From Allopusillimonas lactea (GTDB taxonomy: Bacteria > Pseudomonadota > Gammaproteobacteria > Burkholderiales > Burkholderiaceae_B): 64,000 bases of DNA. A program made the translations under genes and the position numbers. Positions 51,642-60,041 of this stretch are shown in pieces; position 1 is the first letter of the stretch; every line of letters starts with the position of its first letter. The stretch lies in NCBI RefSeq assembly GCF_021653995.1, contig NZ_JAJJOZ010000001.1, positions 775,397 through 839,396 on the forward strand, given 5' to 3'. The notes beneath the pieces are model-generated. The model ran no database searches. It saw only the letters and a program-made list of their open reading frames with translations, and had not been told where the DNA came from.

Positions 51642-52679
51642 TTATTGCGGCGTCACACCAGCGTCCTTGATCATCTTGCCCCACAGCACGTACTGATCCT
51701 TCACAAATTGCGCGAACGATTCGGGCGTACCACTGAATGCATCGAAACCCAAATCAGCGAGGCGCTTTTTGACTTTGGGGTCGGTCACGATCTTATTGAT
51801 CGCCGAATTCAACGTCTTGACAATCTCAGGCGGCATGCCGGCCGGGCCGAAATAGCCATTCCAGGAATTAATATCGAAATTCGTGACGCCTGCTTCCTTC
51901 ATCGACGGCAGTTCCGGCAGCAATTGGCTGCGTTCCGCAGTAGACACCGCAAGCGCCCGCAGGCGGCCGCTGTCAACAAAAGGTTTGCCCGATGTCAAAT
52001 CAGTGAACATGAAATCCACCTGCCCACCCACCAGATCCGTCAAGGCCTGTGGCGTGCCCTTGTAAGGCACATGCAGAAGGTCAAGGTTGGCAGCCACACC
52101 CAGCGTGCCGCCGGCGACAATGCCGGTGCTATTGCCGCTGGCGTAGGTCACTTCGCCTGGATGCTTCTTGGCGTAGTCGATCAGCTCTTGCACTGTTTTA
52201 TAAGGCCGGCTGGGGTTGACGACCAGCATGAATGGCAGGTTGCCGCCACGTGCGATGGGTGTGAAGTCTTTGACCGGATCATAAGAAACATTCTTCATCA
52301 ACCATGGTGCGGCCGAATGCGAAGTGTTCGTAGTGACAAACAGCGTATAGCCATCTGGCGCGGCTTTAGCCACGTAGTTTGCCGCAATAGTGGCGTTGGC
52401 GCCGGGCTTGTTCTCCACTACCACGGGCTGGCCGAGATGCTTGGTAAGCTCCTCGGCAAAAATACGGCCCGCCGAATCCGTACCCGAACCAGCCGGGAAT
52501 GGAACAATCAGGTTGATGGGGCGCTCGGGATAAGCCGCCGCAGCCGTACCGGCACACAGCGCCAAGCCCACTGCCATGGCGGCTGCGGCCCACTGGGCCA
52601 GCCCGATACGGCCAACGGCCGGCCGGCCGCCTTGTCGCGGGGCGCGCCGGCCTCCTGAAGCTTGTGTCAATTGTTCCAT
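51642..52679 (-). CDS. Bug/TctC-type periplasmic substrate-binding protein
   Basis: 345-residue receptor of the tripartite tricarboxylate family, very abundant in Bordetella relatives. The signal peptide ends near AGTAAAA-Y (residue 49). YPERPINLIVPFPAGSGTDSAGRIFAEELTKHLGQPVVVENKPGANATIAANYVAKAAPDGYTL (shown in part here: VPFPAGSGTD and NKPGANATIA) is the Bug hallmark. No TctA/TctB membrane genes are near, as is usual for orphan Bug receptors. It likely binds the acid used by the downstream enzymes. Confidence 0.92.
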   Translation of the reverse strand: MEQLTQASGGRRAPRQGGRPAVGRIGLAQWAAAAMAVGLALCAGTAAAAYPERPINLIVPFPAGSGTDSAGRIFAEELTKHLGQPVVVENKPGANATIAANYVAKAAPDGYTLFVTTNTSHSAAPWLMKNVSYDPVKDFTPIARGGNLPFMLVVNPSRPYKTVQELIDYAKKHPGEVTYASGNSTGIVAGGTLGVAANLDLLHVPYKGTPQALTDLVGGQVDFMFTDLTSGKPFVDSGRLRALAVSTAERSQLLPELPSMKEAGVTNFDINSWNGYFGPAGMPPEIVKTLNSAINKIVTDPKVKKRLADLGFDAFSGTPESFAQFVKDQYVLWGKMIKDAGVTPQ

Positions 52680-52766
52680 TCCTGTCTCCTTGTGTGTTAA
52701 TGCGGCGGACTTGATACCGCCGCGCTTGCTGTACTTGCCACGAACAGTACGCGCCCCGTATTCGCC

Positions 52767-53147
52767 CTATCGGGTGACCCGGGCCGGGTGCTCTTCATAT
52801 GGCGGGGTGTAGATGACCAACAGGCGCGCGGGCTCATCGCTGGTGACGGTAAACACATGTTTCTTGTCGGGCGGGAAATAACAGCAGTCGCCCGCCTGCA
52901 TCTGGCCGCGCTCGCCCTCGACCTCGACCTCCGCAGTGCCCGAAAGCAGATAGCACACTTGCTCGATGCCCGGATGCGCATGCGGCAGCGCACCCTGGTT
53001 TTTCTCGATAGTCCCTACCAAGACCTCGACATGCCGCGAACCAACCGTTTCGGGGCTGATCAAGCGGCGGTTGACGGTACCAAGATGGTTGGCCGGCGAG
53101 TAACCGATAACATCCTGCTCCCGCACGATCCAGGAAGGCTTGCGCAT
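52767..53147 (-). CDS. Cupin-domain protein
   Basis: 126-residue single-cupin protein. The metal motif appears as PHAHPGIEQVCYLLSGTAEVEVEG, then PPDKKHVFTV. A small beta-barrel dioxygenase, isomerase or sensor is possible. The ATG at 53147 follows GGAG by eight bases; a GTG nine bases upstream is less likely. First gene of the catabolic operon that continues with the Bug receptor. Confidence 0.85.
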   Translation of the reverse strand: MRKPSWIVREQDVIGYSPANHLGTVNRRLISPETVGSRHVEVLVGTIEKNQGALPHAHPGIEQVCYLLSGTAEVEVEGERGQMQAGDCCYFPPDKKHVFTVTSDEPARLLVIYTPPYEEHPARVTR

Positions 53148-53210
53148 TTTCTGCACTCCAGAATTTCATATGTACGTAATCATTTTCACACACATAAAAA
53201 TTGGCGGCAA

Positions 53211-53224
53211 TCGGGTAATCCCGA
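53211..53224. promoter_or_regulatory. Palindrome upstream of the cupin/Bug/CaiB operon
   Basis: TCGGG-TAAT-CCCGA is a perfect 14-base inverted repeat 64 bases upstream of the cupin start. It is a candidate site for the IclR regulator at the end of the cluster. Confidence 0.45.
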
Positions 53225-53242
53225 ATCTGAAATAGCACCCTC

Positions 53243-53284
53243 AAAAAAAAGCCGCGACAGCCGGCCAACTGCCAACTGCCGCGG
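53243..53284 (-). terminator. Rho-independent terminator of sodC
   Basis: On the minus strand CCGCGGCAG pairs with CTGTCGCGG (one G-U), followed by GC and eight T. It ends sodC transcription before the cupin operon promoter. Confidence 0.82.
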
Positions 53285-53310
53285 GCAATGCGCCACACAG
53301 ACATCGTGGA

Positions 53311-53865
53311 CTATTTGCTGCCCCGGACAACACCGCAGGCCATCCGCCCTCCACCGCCGCCCAACGGCTTGGGTGCATCAGCATAGTTATCACCACCTTC
53401 GTGAATCATCAGAGAGCGGCCGGCCAACTGCTCCAGCTTGGTCAGACGAGGCGCCAGCACGGGATGCTCTGCCTTACCGTCCGCATCCACATAGAGCGCT
53501 GGCAAATCGCCCAGATGCCCCTCACCCCATGGCGCACCATGCTTTCCGCGCTTATCGGGATCCAGGTGCCCGCCCGCAGCCCCCGCATGTGTCGTCTTGC
53601 CCTCTTTCTCACTTGGATTGCAACTGGGGTTCTCGTGTACATGAAAGCCATGCAGCCCCGGTTTAAGCCCGGAGAGCGCCGGCGTAAAAACAAGACCGTA
53701 CGGTGACGGGGTGACTACAACCTGGCCAACTTCCTTGCCCGGCCCTTTATCTGTCGCCATGGCCATGGGCACCGTCACCTCAGCGTGCGCTGCGCCAACC
53801 CAGCCGGCGGCGCCCCACACAATGGCGAATGCCAGCCTGGCTCCCTTGTTGTAGATCGAAAGCAT
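53311..53865 (-). CDS. sodC: Superoxide dismutase [Cu-Zn]
   Basis: 184-residue periplasmic enzyme. The signal peptide ends near GAAHA-E (residue 28). Copper and zinc ligands lie in GFHVHENPSC, HAGAAGGHLDPDKRGKHG and SLMIHEGGDNY. The two Cys of the conserved disulfide are in NPSC and GRMACGVV. GGAGG stands five bases before the ATG. It has its own terminator. Confidence 0.96.
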   Translation of the reverse strand: MLSIYNKGARLAFAIVWGAAGWVGAAHAEVTVPMAMATDKGPGKEVGQVVVTPSPYGLVFTPALSGLKPGLHGFHVHENPSCNPSEKEGKTTHAGAAGGHLDPDKRGKHGAPWGEGHLGDLPALYVDADGKAEHPVLAPRLTKLEQLAGRSLMIHEGGDNYADAPKPLGGGGGRMACGVVRGSK

Positions 53866-54140
53866 GTACCCTCCTATCAGTCACTCAGACCGCCGCGCGG
53901 GCATCGGATTGATGCCGCTGGCCAGCACGAGCAACCGCCATGCCTGCACTGGCCACCAACGATCGGACCAGCCTGTTCACCGCGGCCGGTGCCCTGCCCC
54001 GATCAACCTCTACATCGCGTCGCAATCCGCGCTCCTGCGACGAGGCGCGCGTGGCGCACCGGGCGTCTTGCGTGCCGCTGCCATGTAGAATGATCGTTCA
54101 TACGACACGTTTCGATCATCCATTGCTTCAGGGCTCGACT

Positions 54141-54656
54141 ATGCTGCGTCTCATGCTGCTTCGCCACGCCAAATCCGACCGATTGGAAGGCATCGCCGAT
54201 CACGAGCGCCCGCTTGCATCGCGCGGCGTTAGGCAAGGCGAAGCCATGGGCAAATACATGGCCACCCACGGCCTGACGCCAGATCTCGCCCTCGTCTCTA
54301 CTGCCCGCCGTGCTCAAGAAACCTGGGCGCTTGTGGCACCGGCCTTCGGCGCCGCTATCCCCCGCATCGATGAACCGCGCATTTACGATGCTTCGACGGC
54401 CGATCTACTGCATGTCATTCACGACATCACAGCGGGTGCGCATACTGCCATCCTGGTCGGCCACAACCCCGGGTTCGAGCAGCTGGCCACCACGCTGGCG
54501 GGCAGCGGGCAGCCGCACGCCATGTCGCGCCTGTCGCGCGAATACCCCACAGCCGGCTTGGCCGTGCTCGACTTCAAAATCGCCAACTGGCGCGATGTTG
54601 CTGCACGCGGGGGCTACCTCGAACGGTTCGAAACGCTCGGCACCATCAGCGGCTGA
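54141..54656 (+). CDS. sixA: Phosphohistidine phosphatase SixA-like
   Basis: 171-residue histidine phosphatase. The RHA motif LLRHAKSDR and the second catalytic block ILVGHNPGFEQL are present, as in SixA, which removes phosphate from His-containing phosphotransfer domains. The ATG at 54141 sits at the start of the fold; the upstream frame is open but reads as non-coding. Confidence 0.88.
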   Translation: MLRLMLLRHAKSDRLEGIADHERPLASRGVRQGEAMGKYMATHGLTPDLALVSTARRAQETWALVAPAFGAAIPRIDEPRIYDASTADLLHVIHDITAGAHTAILVGHNPGFEQLATTLAGSGQPHAMSRLSREYPTAGLAVLDFKIANWRDVAARGGYLERFETLGTISG

Positions 54657-54716
54657 ATACGTCGGCGCGACGTCGGCCCGGCGCCTGAAAGGCAAGGGCT
54701 GACGTCGTCACGTCGT

Positions 54717-56117
54717 TCACAGCATCGGCTTGCCGCAGGGCATGAACTCACCCTCATCGGGAGCGCCCACAAACTCGAACTCCCTGCATAGCAGACGTCC
54801 GCGGGAAAATGTCATCATGGGCCAGCCCGTCACCGTCATGCCCTCATAGGGCGTGTAGTCCACATTGTGATGCAGCATGTCGTTGCCCAGTGTGACCTTG
54901 CGCTGTGGATCCCACAAAACCAGGTCGGCGTCCGCACCGACCATGATCGACCCTTTACGTGGATACAGCCCATACAGCCGAGCCGGTTGTGTCGAGGTCA
55001 ACGCAACAAATTGCTGCAAGGTGAGGCGACCGTCCATCACCCCCGAAAACAACAAGGCAAGCCTGGTCTCCAGCCCCGGGATACCGTTGGGGATATGGTG
55101 AAACGGCTGCTGCCGGCCACGCAACATCTTGCCGGCCGGATCGTCATAGCTGAACGGGGCGTGATCGGACGAAAAAACCGAGAAGACGTTGCCTGCCAAG
55201 GCACGCCAGACCGCCTCCTGATTCTGCGCGTCGCGAGGGGGCGGGCTGCATACACATTTGGCGCCTTCGTAGCCGTCCAGATCCAGACTCTGGGCGGTCA
55301 GATATAGATACTGTGGGCAGGTCTCCGCATAAATGCGCAGGCCTCTGTTGCGGGCCCAGCGAATCTGCTCAATCGCCTCCGCGCCGGACACGTGCACAAT
55401 CAAGATAGGCACATCCACAAGCTCAGAGAATGAGATCGCGCGGTGCGTTGCTTCGCGCTCCACAACCTGCGGGCGCGACACGGCGTGATACTTGGGCGCC
55501 GTCTGCCCGGCGGCGATCAGGCCGTCGGTCAACCAAGCGATGCAATCGGCGTTTTCCGCGTGCACCATCACCAAGGCTCCCGCCTGGCGGGCCACGGACA
55601 TCACTTCCAGTATCTGTCTGTCGTTCAATTTCAGATCGTCATATGTCATGTAAATCTTGAACGACGTATAACCTTGCGCGATCAGGTCCGGCAACTCTTC
55701 GTTGAGTACGGCAGGCGTTGGATCCGAAACAATAAGATGAAAAGCGTAATCGAGCGCCGAGCGGCCGGCGGCACGCTGATGATAGTCCTGCACCGCCGCA
55801 CGCAGTGACCCACCTTTTTTCTGGGCCGCGAACGGGATGATCGTCGTCGTGCCGCCACAGGCGGCGGAGCGCGAGCCACTGGCAAAGTCGTCTGCATTGC
55901 GCATGCCAAAATCCATGGGCTGATCAAGATGGCAGTGCGCGTCAACGCCACCCGGTAGCACCAGCATGCCGCCTGCATCCACTACCTCGCGCGCGGTGCC
56001 AAGGCTATGTCCCAGGGCCACGATACGTCCATCCCGGACTCCAATATCGCAGCTGAAACGATCAGCGGCAGTCACCACATCAGCATTGGTGACGATTAAA
56101 TCGAATTTATCGTTCAT
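54717..56117 (-). CDS. Dihydropyrimidinase / D-hydantoinase family amidohydrolase
   Basis: 466-residue cyclic amidohydrolase. Metal ligands lie in GVDAHCHLDQP, the carboxylated Lys in GYTSFKIYMTYDD, further His in MVHAENADC and LIVHVSGAEA, and Asp in FSSDHAPFSYDD. This is the binuclear zinc site of hydantoinases. It opens hydantoin or dihydropyrimidine rings. The ATG at 56117 overlaps the stop of a racemase-like gene. The TRAP transporter in the same operon probably imports its substrate or a related acid. Confidence 0.93.
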   Translation of the reverse strand: MNDKFDLIVTNADVVTAADRFSCDIGVRDGRIVALGHSLGTAREVVDAGGMLVLPGGVDAHCHLDQPMDFGMRNADDFASGSRSAACGGTTTIIPFAAQKKGGSLRAAVQDYHQRAAGRSALDYAFHLIVSDPTPAVLNEELPDLIAQGYTSFKIYMTYDDLKLNDRQILEVMSVARQAGALVMVHAENADCIAWLTDGLIAAGQTAPKYHAVSRPQVVEREATHRAISFSELVDVPILIVHVSGAEAIEQIRWARNRGLRIYAETCPQYLYLTAQSLDLDGYEGAKCVCSPPPRDAQNQEAVWRALAGNVFSVFSSDHAPFSYDDPAGKMLRGRQQPFHHIPNGIPGLETRLALLFSGVMDGRLTLQQFVALTSTQPARLYGLYPRKGSIMVGADADLVLWDPQRKVTLGNDMLHHNVDYTPYEGMTVTGWPMMTFSRGRLLCREFEFVGAPDEGEFMPCGKPML

Positions 56118-56875
56118 TGAGACTCTCGCAGTGTGTTGCTCCGGCCAATCAAGGCCGCTAGTGAGGGCTCCAGATTGCGGGCATCCTTGCACGGCGGCGG
56201 CGCCAGAGACCCGGCCTGGCGCGGCCGGTAGCCAGCACGCGCCATCGCCTCCGCCATGCGGACAGCACTGCCGACACCGTCAATGAGCGGCACCGGCACC
56301 CTGTCCTCGATCTCCCGCGCCAATCCCGCCAGCGGCGCCCCCGCAAGTATGATGGAATCCGCCCCTTCACGTACCCGCTGCAAACACAGCTGCAGCAGCA
56401 TATCGCGCGCCTCCTCGTGCACGGTGCCGACATCCGCGAATGCCTGGCCCAGGCCGCGGTAGCCGCAAAACCGGTCCGACATACCCAGCGTCTGCACCAC
56501 CTCCTGGTACCAGTGGCCGATCCGCTCGGATATGCCGACAATCCCGAACCGACCGCCCAGCAAGAACGCATTCGCAAGCGCCGCCTCTGTCAGGCCAATC
56601 ACCGGCATCGGCATGATCTCCCTGGCTTGGGCAACCCCAGGATCGCCAAACGCCGCCACAATTGCCGCATCGTGACCGGCATGATGGCGAGCCAGCAGCA
56701 CAAATGTCTCGTAGGCTGCCACCACTGCTTCGGCGGGGGTTTCAATGTACGCCACGCCGGCCTGCGCGGTGCATAGCGTCAGCTGCGTATCCGGCAGCGC
56801 GGCCCTGCGGGCCTCCGCCTCAATCAGCGCAGTCACGCTTCCTGAAATATTGGGATTGATCACCAGCAGTTTCAT
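56114..56875 (-). CDS. Asp/Glu/hydantoin racemase-like protein lacking both catalytic Cys
   Basis: 253-residue protein of the Asp/Glu/hydantoin racemase superfamily (MKLLVINPNISGSVTALIEAEARR opening; AFGDPGVAQAREIMPMPVIGLTEAAL; PVPLIDGVGSAVRMAEAM). In hydantoin racemases two Cys act as acid/base pair, in the motifs ACFGDPG and LGCGGMA. Here they are replaced by Ala75 (AAFGDPG) and Gly179 (LAGAPLAG). It is thus not likely a normal racemase. Position between a TRAP transporter and a hydantoinase suggests it acts on the same substrate by another mechanism or as a binding protein. Confidence 0.85.
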   Translation of the reverse strand: MKLLVINPNISGSVTALIEAEARRAALPDTQLTLCTAQAGVAYIETPAEAVVAAYETFVLLARHHAGHDAAIVAAFGDPGVAQAREIMPMPVIGLTEAALANAFLLGGRFGIVGISERIGHWYQEVVQTLGMSDRFCGYRGLGQAFADVGTVHEEARDMLLQLCLQRVREGADSIILAGAPLAGLAREIEDRVPVPLIDGVGSAVRMAEAMARAGYRPRQAGSLAPPPCKDARNLEPSLAALIGRSNTLRESQ

Positions 56876-56890
56876 TTCGCCTCCCTTCCT

Positions 56891-58171
56891 TCAGAAGCCG
56901 AGGGTGCGCGGCAACCAAGTCACCAGTGGTGGCCAGGCCACGCACAGTAAAAGCACCGCAAGTTGCCAGACAACAAATGGCAGTGACTCGCGTACGATCG
57001 GCCCCATCGGCGTGCGCGTGATACCGGACACGACGAAATACAATACCCCGACGGGAGGCGTCATCATGCCGATAACCAGGTTGAGCACAAAGAGGAAGCC
57101 GAACCAGAGCGGATCGATGCCAAAGGCCTGCGCAACCGGTGCAAACAACGGCACGAGCATGATGTAGGCGGCATTCGATTCCATAAACATGCCGACTACG
57201 ATCAGGATGGCCATGGTCACCAACAGGAACACGGTAGGATCCGCTGTAACCGACTGCGCCCACTCGGCCAGGCGCTGCGGCACCATGTCAATGGCAAACA
57301 CGAACGTTACCGCCGCCGCGAAGGCAATGAGCGCGCCCACCATCGCAGCGACCACCGCCGCCCGGAACATACAGCCAGGGATATCGGCCAGCGTGAGCTT
57401 GCGCGTCACGCCGAAGCCGATCACGGCGGCATAGGCTACAGCAACCGCAGCCCCTTCGGTCGCCGTAAAAAAGCCGCTGACAATGCCCCCGAGAACAATC
57501 AATGGCATCAACAGTATCGACCAAGCCCGGTAGAACTCCCGCCAGGCCTGACGCGGGTCGAAGTGCTGCCCCGTCAGGGGATAGCGGCGTTTCCAGGACA
57601 GAAAGCTGGCCAGCACGATGAAGCCCAGGCAAAGAATGACGCCTGGTACGATCCCCGCCATAAATAGCCCTCCGACCGATACGGAGGAGCCGGCCATCAA
57701 TGCATACACAATCATGGCATTCGAGGGAGGAATGATGGGGCCCAGGTTCGCGGCGGACGCGATAATGGCGCAGGAATAGGTATCCGGGTAGTACTTCCTG
57801 AGTGAAGGCACCAGCGCACTGCCCAGCGCGCTCGCCCCCGCCACCGCGGCCCCGCTCACCGCGGCGAAAATCGTACCCGCCACGATCGTCACGTTCGCCA
57901 AACCGCCATGCACCCGCCCGATCAGGCTGTTGGCAAACGCAACGAGCCTTTCCACCATGCCCGCCTTCACCATCAGCTCGCCCGCCAGCATGAACAGCGG
58001 GATTGCCATCAGCGGAAAGCTGTCCACCGCATACAGCATGCGCTGGGCCAGCATGGAGATGGGAAAATCAGCCATATAGAGCGCCCCGAGCGAGGCGAAG
58101 CCCAGTGCGAAGGCGAGCGGCATGCTGAGCGCCGCACACAGCACAAACAACATCATCACGACTGCCGTCAT
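56891..58171 (-). CDS. dctM: TRAP transporter large permease (DctM)
   Basis: 426-residue membrane protein with about 12 hydrophobic segments. FPLMAIPLFMLAGELMVKAG, GSALVPSLRKYYPDTYSCAIIASAANLGPIIPPSNAMIVYALM and NLVIGMMTPPVGVLYFV are family hallmarks. It drives sodium-coupled uptake of an organic acid. The start ATG overlaps the stop of the small subunit; the upstream frame is a shadow of it. Confidence 0.94.
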   Translation of the reverse strand: MTAVVMMLFVLCAALSMPLAFALGFASLGALYMADFPISMLAQRMLYAVDSFPLMAIPLFMLAGELMVKAGMVERLVAFANSLIGRVHGGLANVTIVAGTIFAAVSGAAVAGASALGSALVPSLRKYYPDTYSCAIIASAANLGPIIPPSNAMIVYALMAGSSVSVGGLFMAGIVPGVILCLGFIVLASFLSWKRRYPLTGQHFDPRQAWREFYRAWSILLMPLIVLGGIVSGFFTATEGAAVAVAYAAVIGFGVTRKLTLADIPGCMFRAAVVAAMVGALIAFAAAVTFVFAIDMVPQRLAEWAQSVTADPTVFLLVTMAILIVVGMFMESNAAYIMLVPLFAPVAQAFGIDPLWFGFLFVLNLVIGMMTPPVGVLYFVVSGITRTPMGPIVRESLPFVVWQLAVLLLCVAWPPLVTWLPRTLGF

Positions 58172-58737
58172 AGCCTGCGACCTCCCCAGATGGCTGATCC
58201 GCCCCAGGCATGGAGCAGAAGATGAGCCGCCGAATGCAATGCCGATATCAGCACGCTGATGTAGAACACGGCGGACGTGATCGGCAGCGTGGGCATCAAT
58301 TGCTGCCACTTTTCACCGGTGGCGATCCATGCCGCCACGAAAACCACGCCCATAAGCAGCGCGCCCGCCACCGATGTCAGCCGAAACACGAACTCGCGCC
58401 GGCTGGCCGACAGGTAGGCCACGAAAAGATCGATGCCTACATGCACGCCGTACTTCACGCCATGCGGAAGCGCCAGAAACATGGCCCATACGAACAACAA
58501 CCGGGACAGCTCATCGGCCGAGTCTATCGACGAGCTCAGCACGTGGCGAAAAAACACTTGCAGTACCACGATGGCGCTCATGCCGACCATAGCCGCCACA
58601 ATCACCACCATAGATACCCGGTCCACGCCCATCAATACGCGCTGAGCGCCACTACCCGGCCACTTCGGCAGGCCGGTGTGATCGGCCTGCGCCGGCGGCC
58701 TGCCGTCGTCGTCATCCACGGTCTCAGTCAAGCTCAT
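58168..58737 (-). CDS. dctQ: TRAP transporter small permease (DctQ)
   Basis: 189-residue protein with four hydrophobic segments after a polar N-terminus of about 35 residues. VFFRHVLSSSIDSADELSRLLFVWAMFLALPHGVKYGVHVGIDLFV is the typical DctQ core. The start and stop overlap the flanking TRAP genes (ATGA at both ends). Confidence 0.92.
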   Translation of the reverse strand: MSLTETVDDDDGRPPAQADHTGLPKWPGSGAQRVLMGVDRVSMVVIVAAMVGMSAIVVLQVFFRHVLSSSIDSADELSRLLFVWAMFLALPHGVKYGVHVGIDLFVAYLSASRREFVFRLTSVAGALLMGVVFVAAWIATGEKWQQLMPTLPITSAVFYISVLISALHSAAHLLLHAWGGSAIWGGRRL

Positions 58738-59735
58738 GACTTCGCCTCAGTGAGCACTGCGTCAATCACCGCTGGATCTATACGTTTCTTCACATCGTCC
58801 ACCACAGGCTTGACGGCCTCGCGCATGGACTGACGCGCTTCGGCGCTGATTTCCGTGTACTTCATGCCACGCTTGATAAGTTCGTCGCGCCACTTTGCAT
58901 CCTGGGAGGCTGCTTCCTTGCGCTGCCACTGCATGGCTGCCTGCGCCGCCTTGCGCACCGCGTCCTGCTGTGCCGAATCGAGCTTTGAAAAGGCATCCTT
59001 GTTGGCCACGAACACCAGGAAATCGAAAAAGTGGCTCGTATCGGACAGATACTTCTGCACTTCGTTGAACCGGCGTGTGGCGATAATGTTGTAGGGATTC
59101 TCCTGCCCGTCGAGCACGCCCTGCTGAAGCGCCGAGTACACCTCACTGATGTCCATTGCCACCGGATTGGCGCCTAACGCCCGAAAAGCGTTCAGATGTA
59201 CTTCATTAGGCTGCAGCCGAATCTTGAGCCCCTTGAAATCCTCGAGCTTGGCAATCGGGTGGACACTGTTGGTCGTGTGACGGAATCCCAGCTCGCCATA
59301 ACCCAATGTGGTGAAGCCGGCCGCCTGCAGCTTGCCGTCGAGTATTCCGCCTACCTTGCCATCTACCACGCGGAAGGCTGCCTCACGCGAGTTGAACAGA
59401 AACGGCAGGCTGACCGCCTCGAATTCGGGCACAATGCGCGAAAAATACGCCACCGAGGTCACGATACCGAAGACCGTCCCCGAGCGGACTTGGTCGACGT
59501 TCTCGGAAGCGCCGCCCAGCATCATGTTAGGGAACAGGTTTACTTTTATATCGCCCTTGGTGGCGGCCTCGACTTCCTTCTTGAACACTTCCATCGCCTT
59601 GGAAGCCGAGTGATCCACTGGAAAGTTGCCCGCAACGCGCAAGGTCTGCTTGGCGATTGCTGGTGCACTGAATGCCAGCAAGCCGCCAAGCGCTGCGGCG
59701 CAGGCTGCACCCATGAGTATGCTACGTCGTGTCAT
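58734..59735 (-). CDS. dctP: TRAP transporter substrate-binding protein (DctP)
   Basis: 333-residue periplasmic receptor. A signal peptide with Arg pair covers about residues 1-28 (MTRRSILMG..., ending APAIA). The solute-binding core includes LPFLFNSREAAFRVVDGKVGG, GFRHTTNSVHPIAKLEDFKGLKIRLQPNEVHLNAFRALGANPVAMDISEVYSALQQGVLDGQENP (in part), with the Arg of KIRLQ that usually binds the ligand carboxylate. First gene of dctP-dctQ-dctM-racemase-like-hydantoinase. Divergent from a GntR regulator. Confidence 0.93.
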   Translation of the reverse strand: MTRRSILMGAACAAALGGLLAFSAPAIAKQTLRVAGNFPVDHSASKAMEVFKKEVEAATKGDIKVNLFPNMMLGGASENVDQVRSGTVFGIVTSVAYFSRIVPEFEAVSLPFLFNSREAAFRVVDGKVGGILDGKLQAAGFTTLGYGELGFRHTTNSVHPIAKLEDFKGLKIRLQPNEVHLNAFRALGANPVAMDISEVYSALQQGVLDGQENPYNIIATRRFNEVQKYLSDTSHFFDFLVFVANKDAFSKLDSAQQDAVRKAAQAAMQWQRKEAASQDAKWRDELIKRGMKYTEISAEARQSMREAVKPVVDDVKKRIDPAVIDAVLTEAKS

Positions 59736-60041
59736 CTCGAACCATCCTTGCAAAAAGGCCGGTGCCTGGCAGGTGGATATTGCGATGATCCATCGCGTTC
59801 GGCGCCGCGTCGTGATTGATTGTGCGCTGCATGGCGACGCCGAATACCGGCGCCCCAGGCGTGACACGCTGTTTGCCGCAAACTTCAAGGAAATAGTAGG
59901 GCCCCACAAAAGTTGTGAACATAAGTGTTTACACTATGACAACAGATAATTAACAATATCGTTAATTCGGCACATTGGACCTAGTGTTTACAATATGAAT
60001 TCATCAACACGCTATCGGCACCCGTTATTTTCAGAGCCCCC
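59736..60041. promoter_or_regulatory. Divergent promoter region with candidate GntR operators
   Basis: AGTGTTTACACT, a 12-base palindrome, lies at 59924-59935. A second copy of its left part, AGTGTTTACA, is at 59983-59992, 59 bases away, and both are followed by (C/A)TATGA. Between them TTAAC-AATATC-GTTAA (59950-59965) is a perfect inverted repeat. The AT-rich block (about 59910-60010) contrasts with its surroundings. It lies 42 bases before gntR and far from dctP, fitting autoregulation and control of the TRAP operon. Confidence 0.6.

Noticed and set aside
53200..53226. Palindrome before the cupin gene as part of the sodC terminator
   Set aside because: It lies beyond the T-run of the sodC terminator and has a separate symmetry; better explained as an operator.
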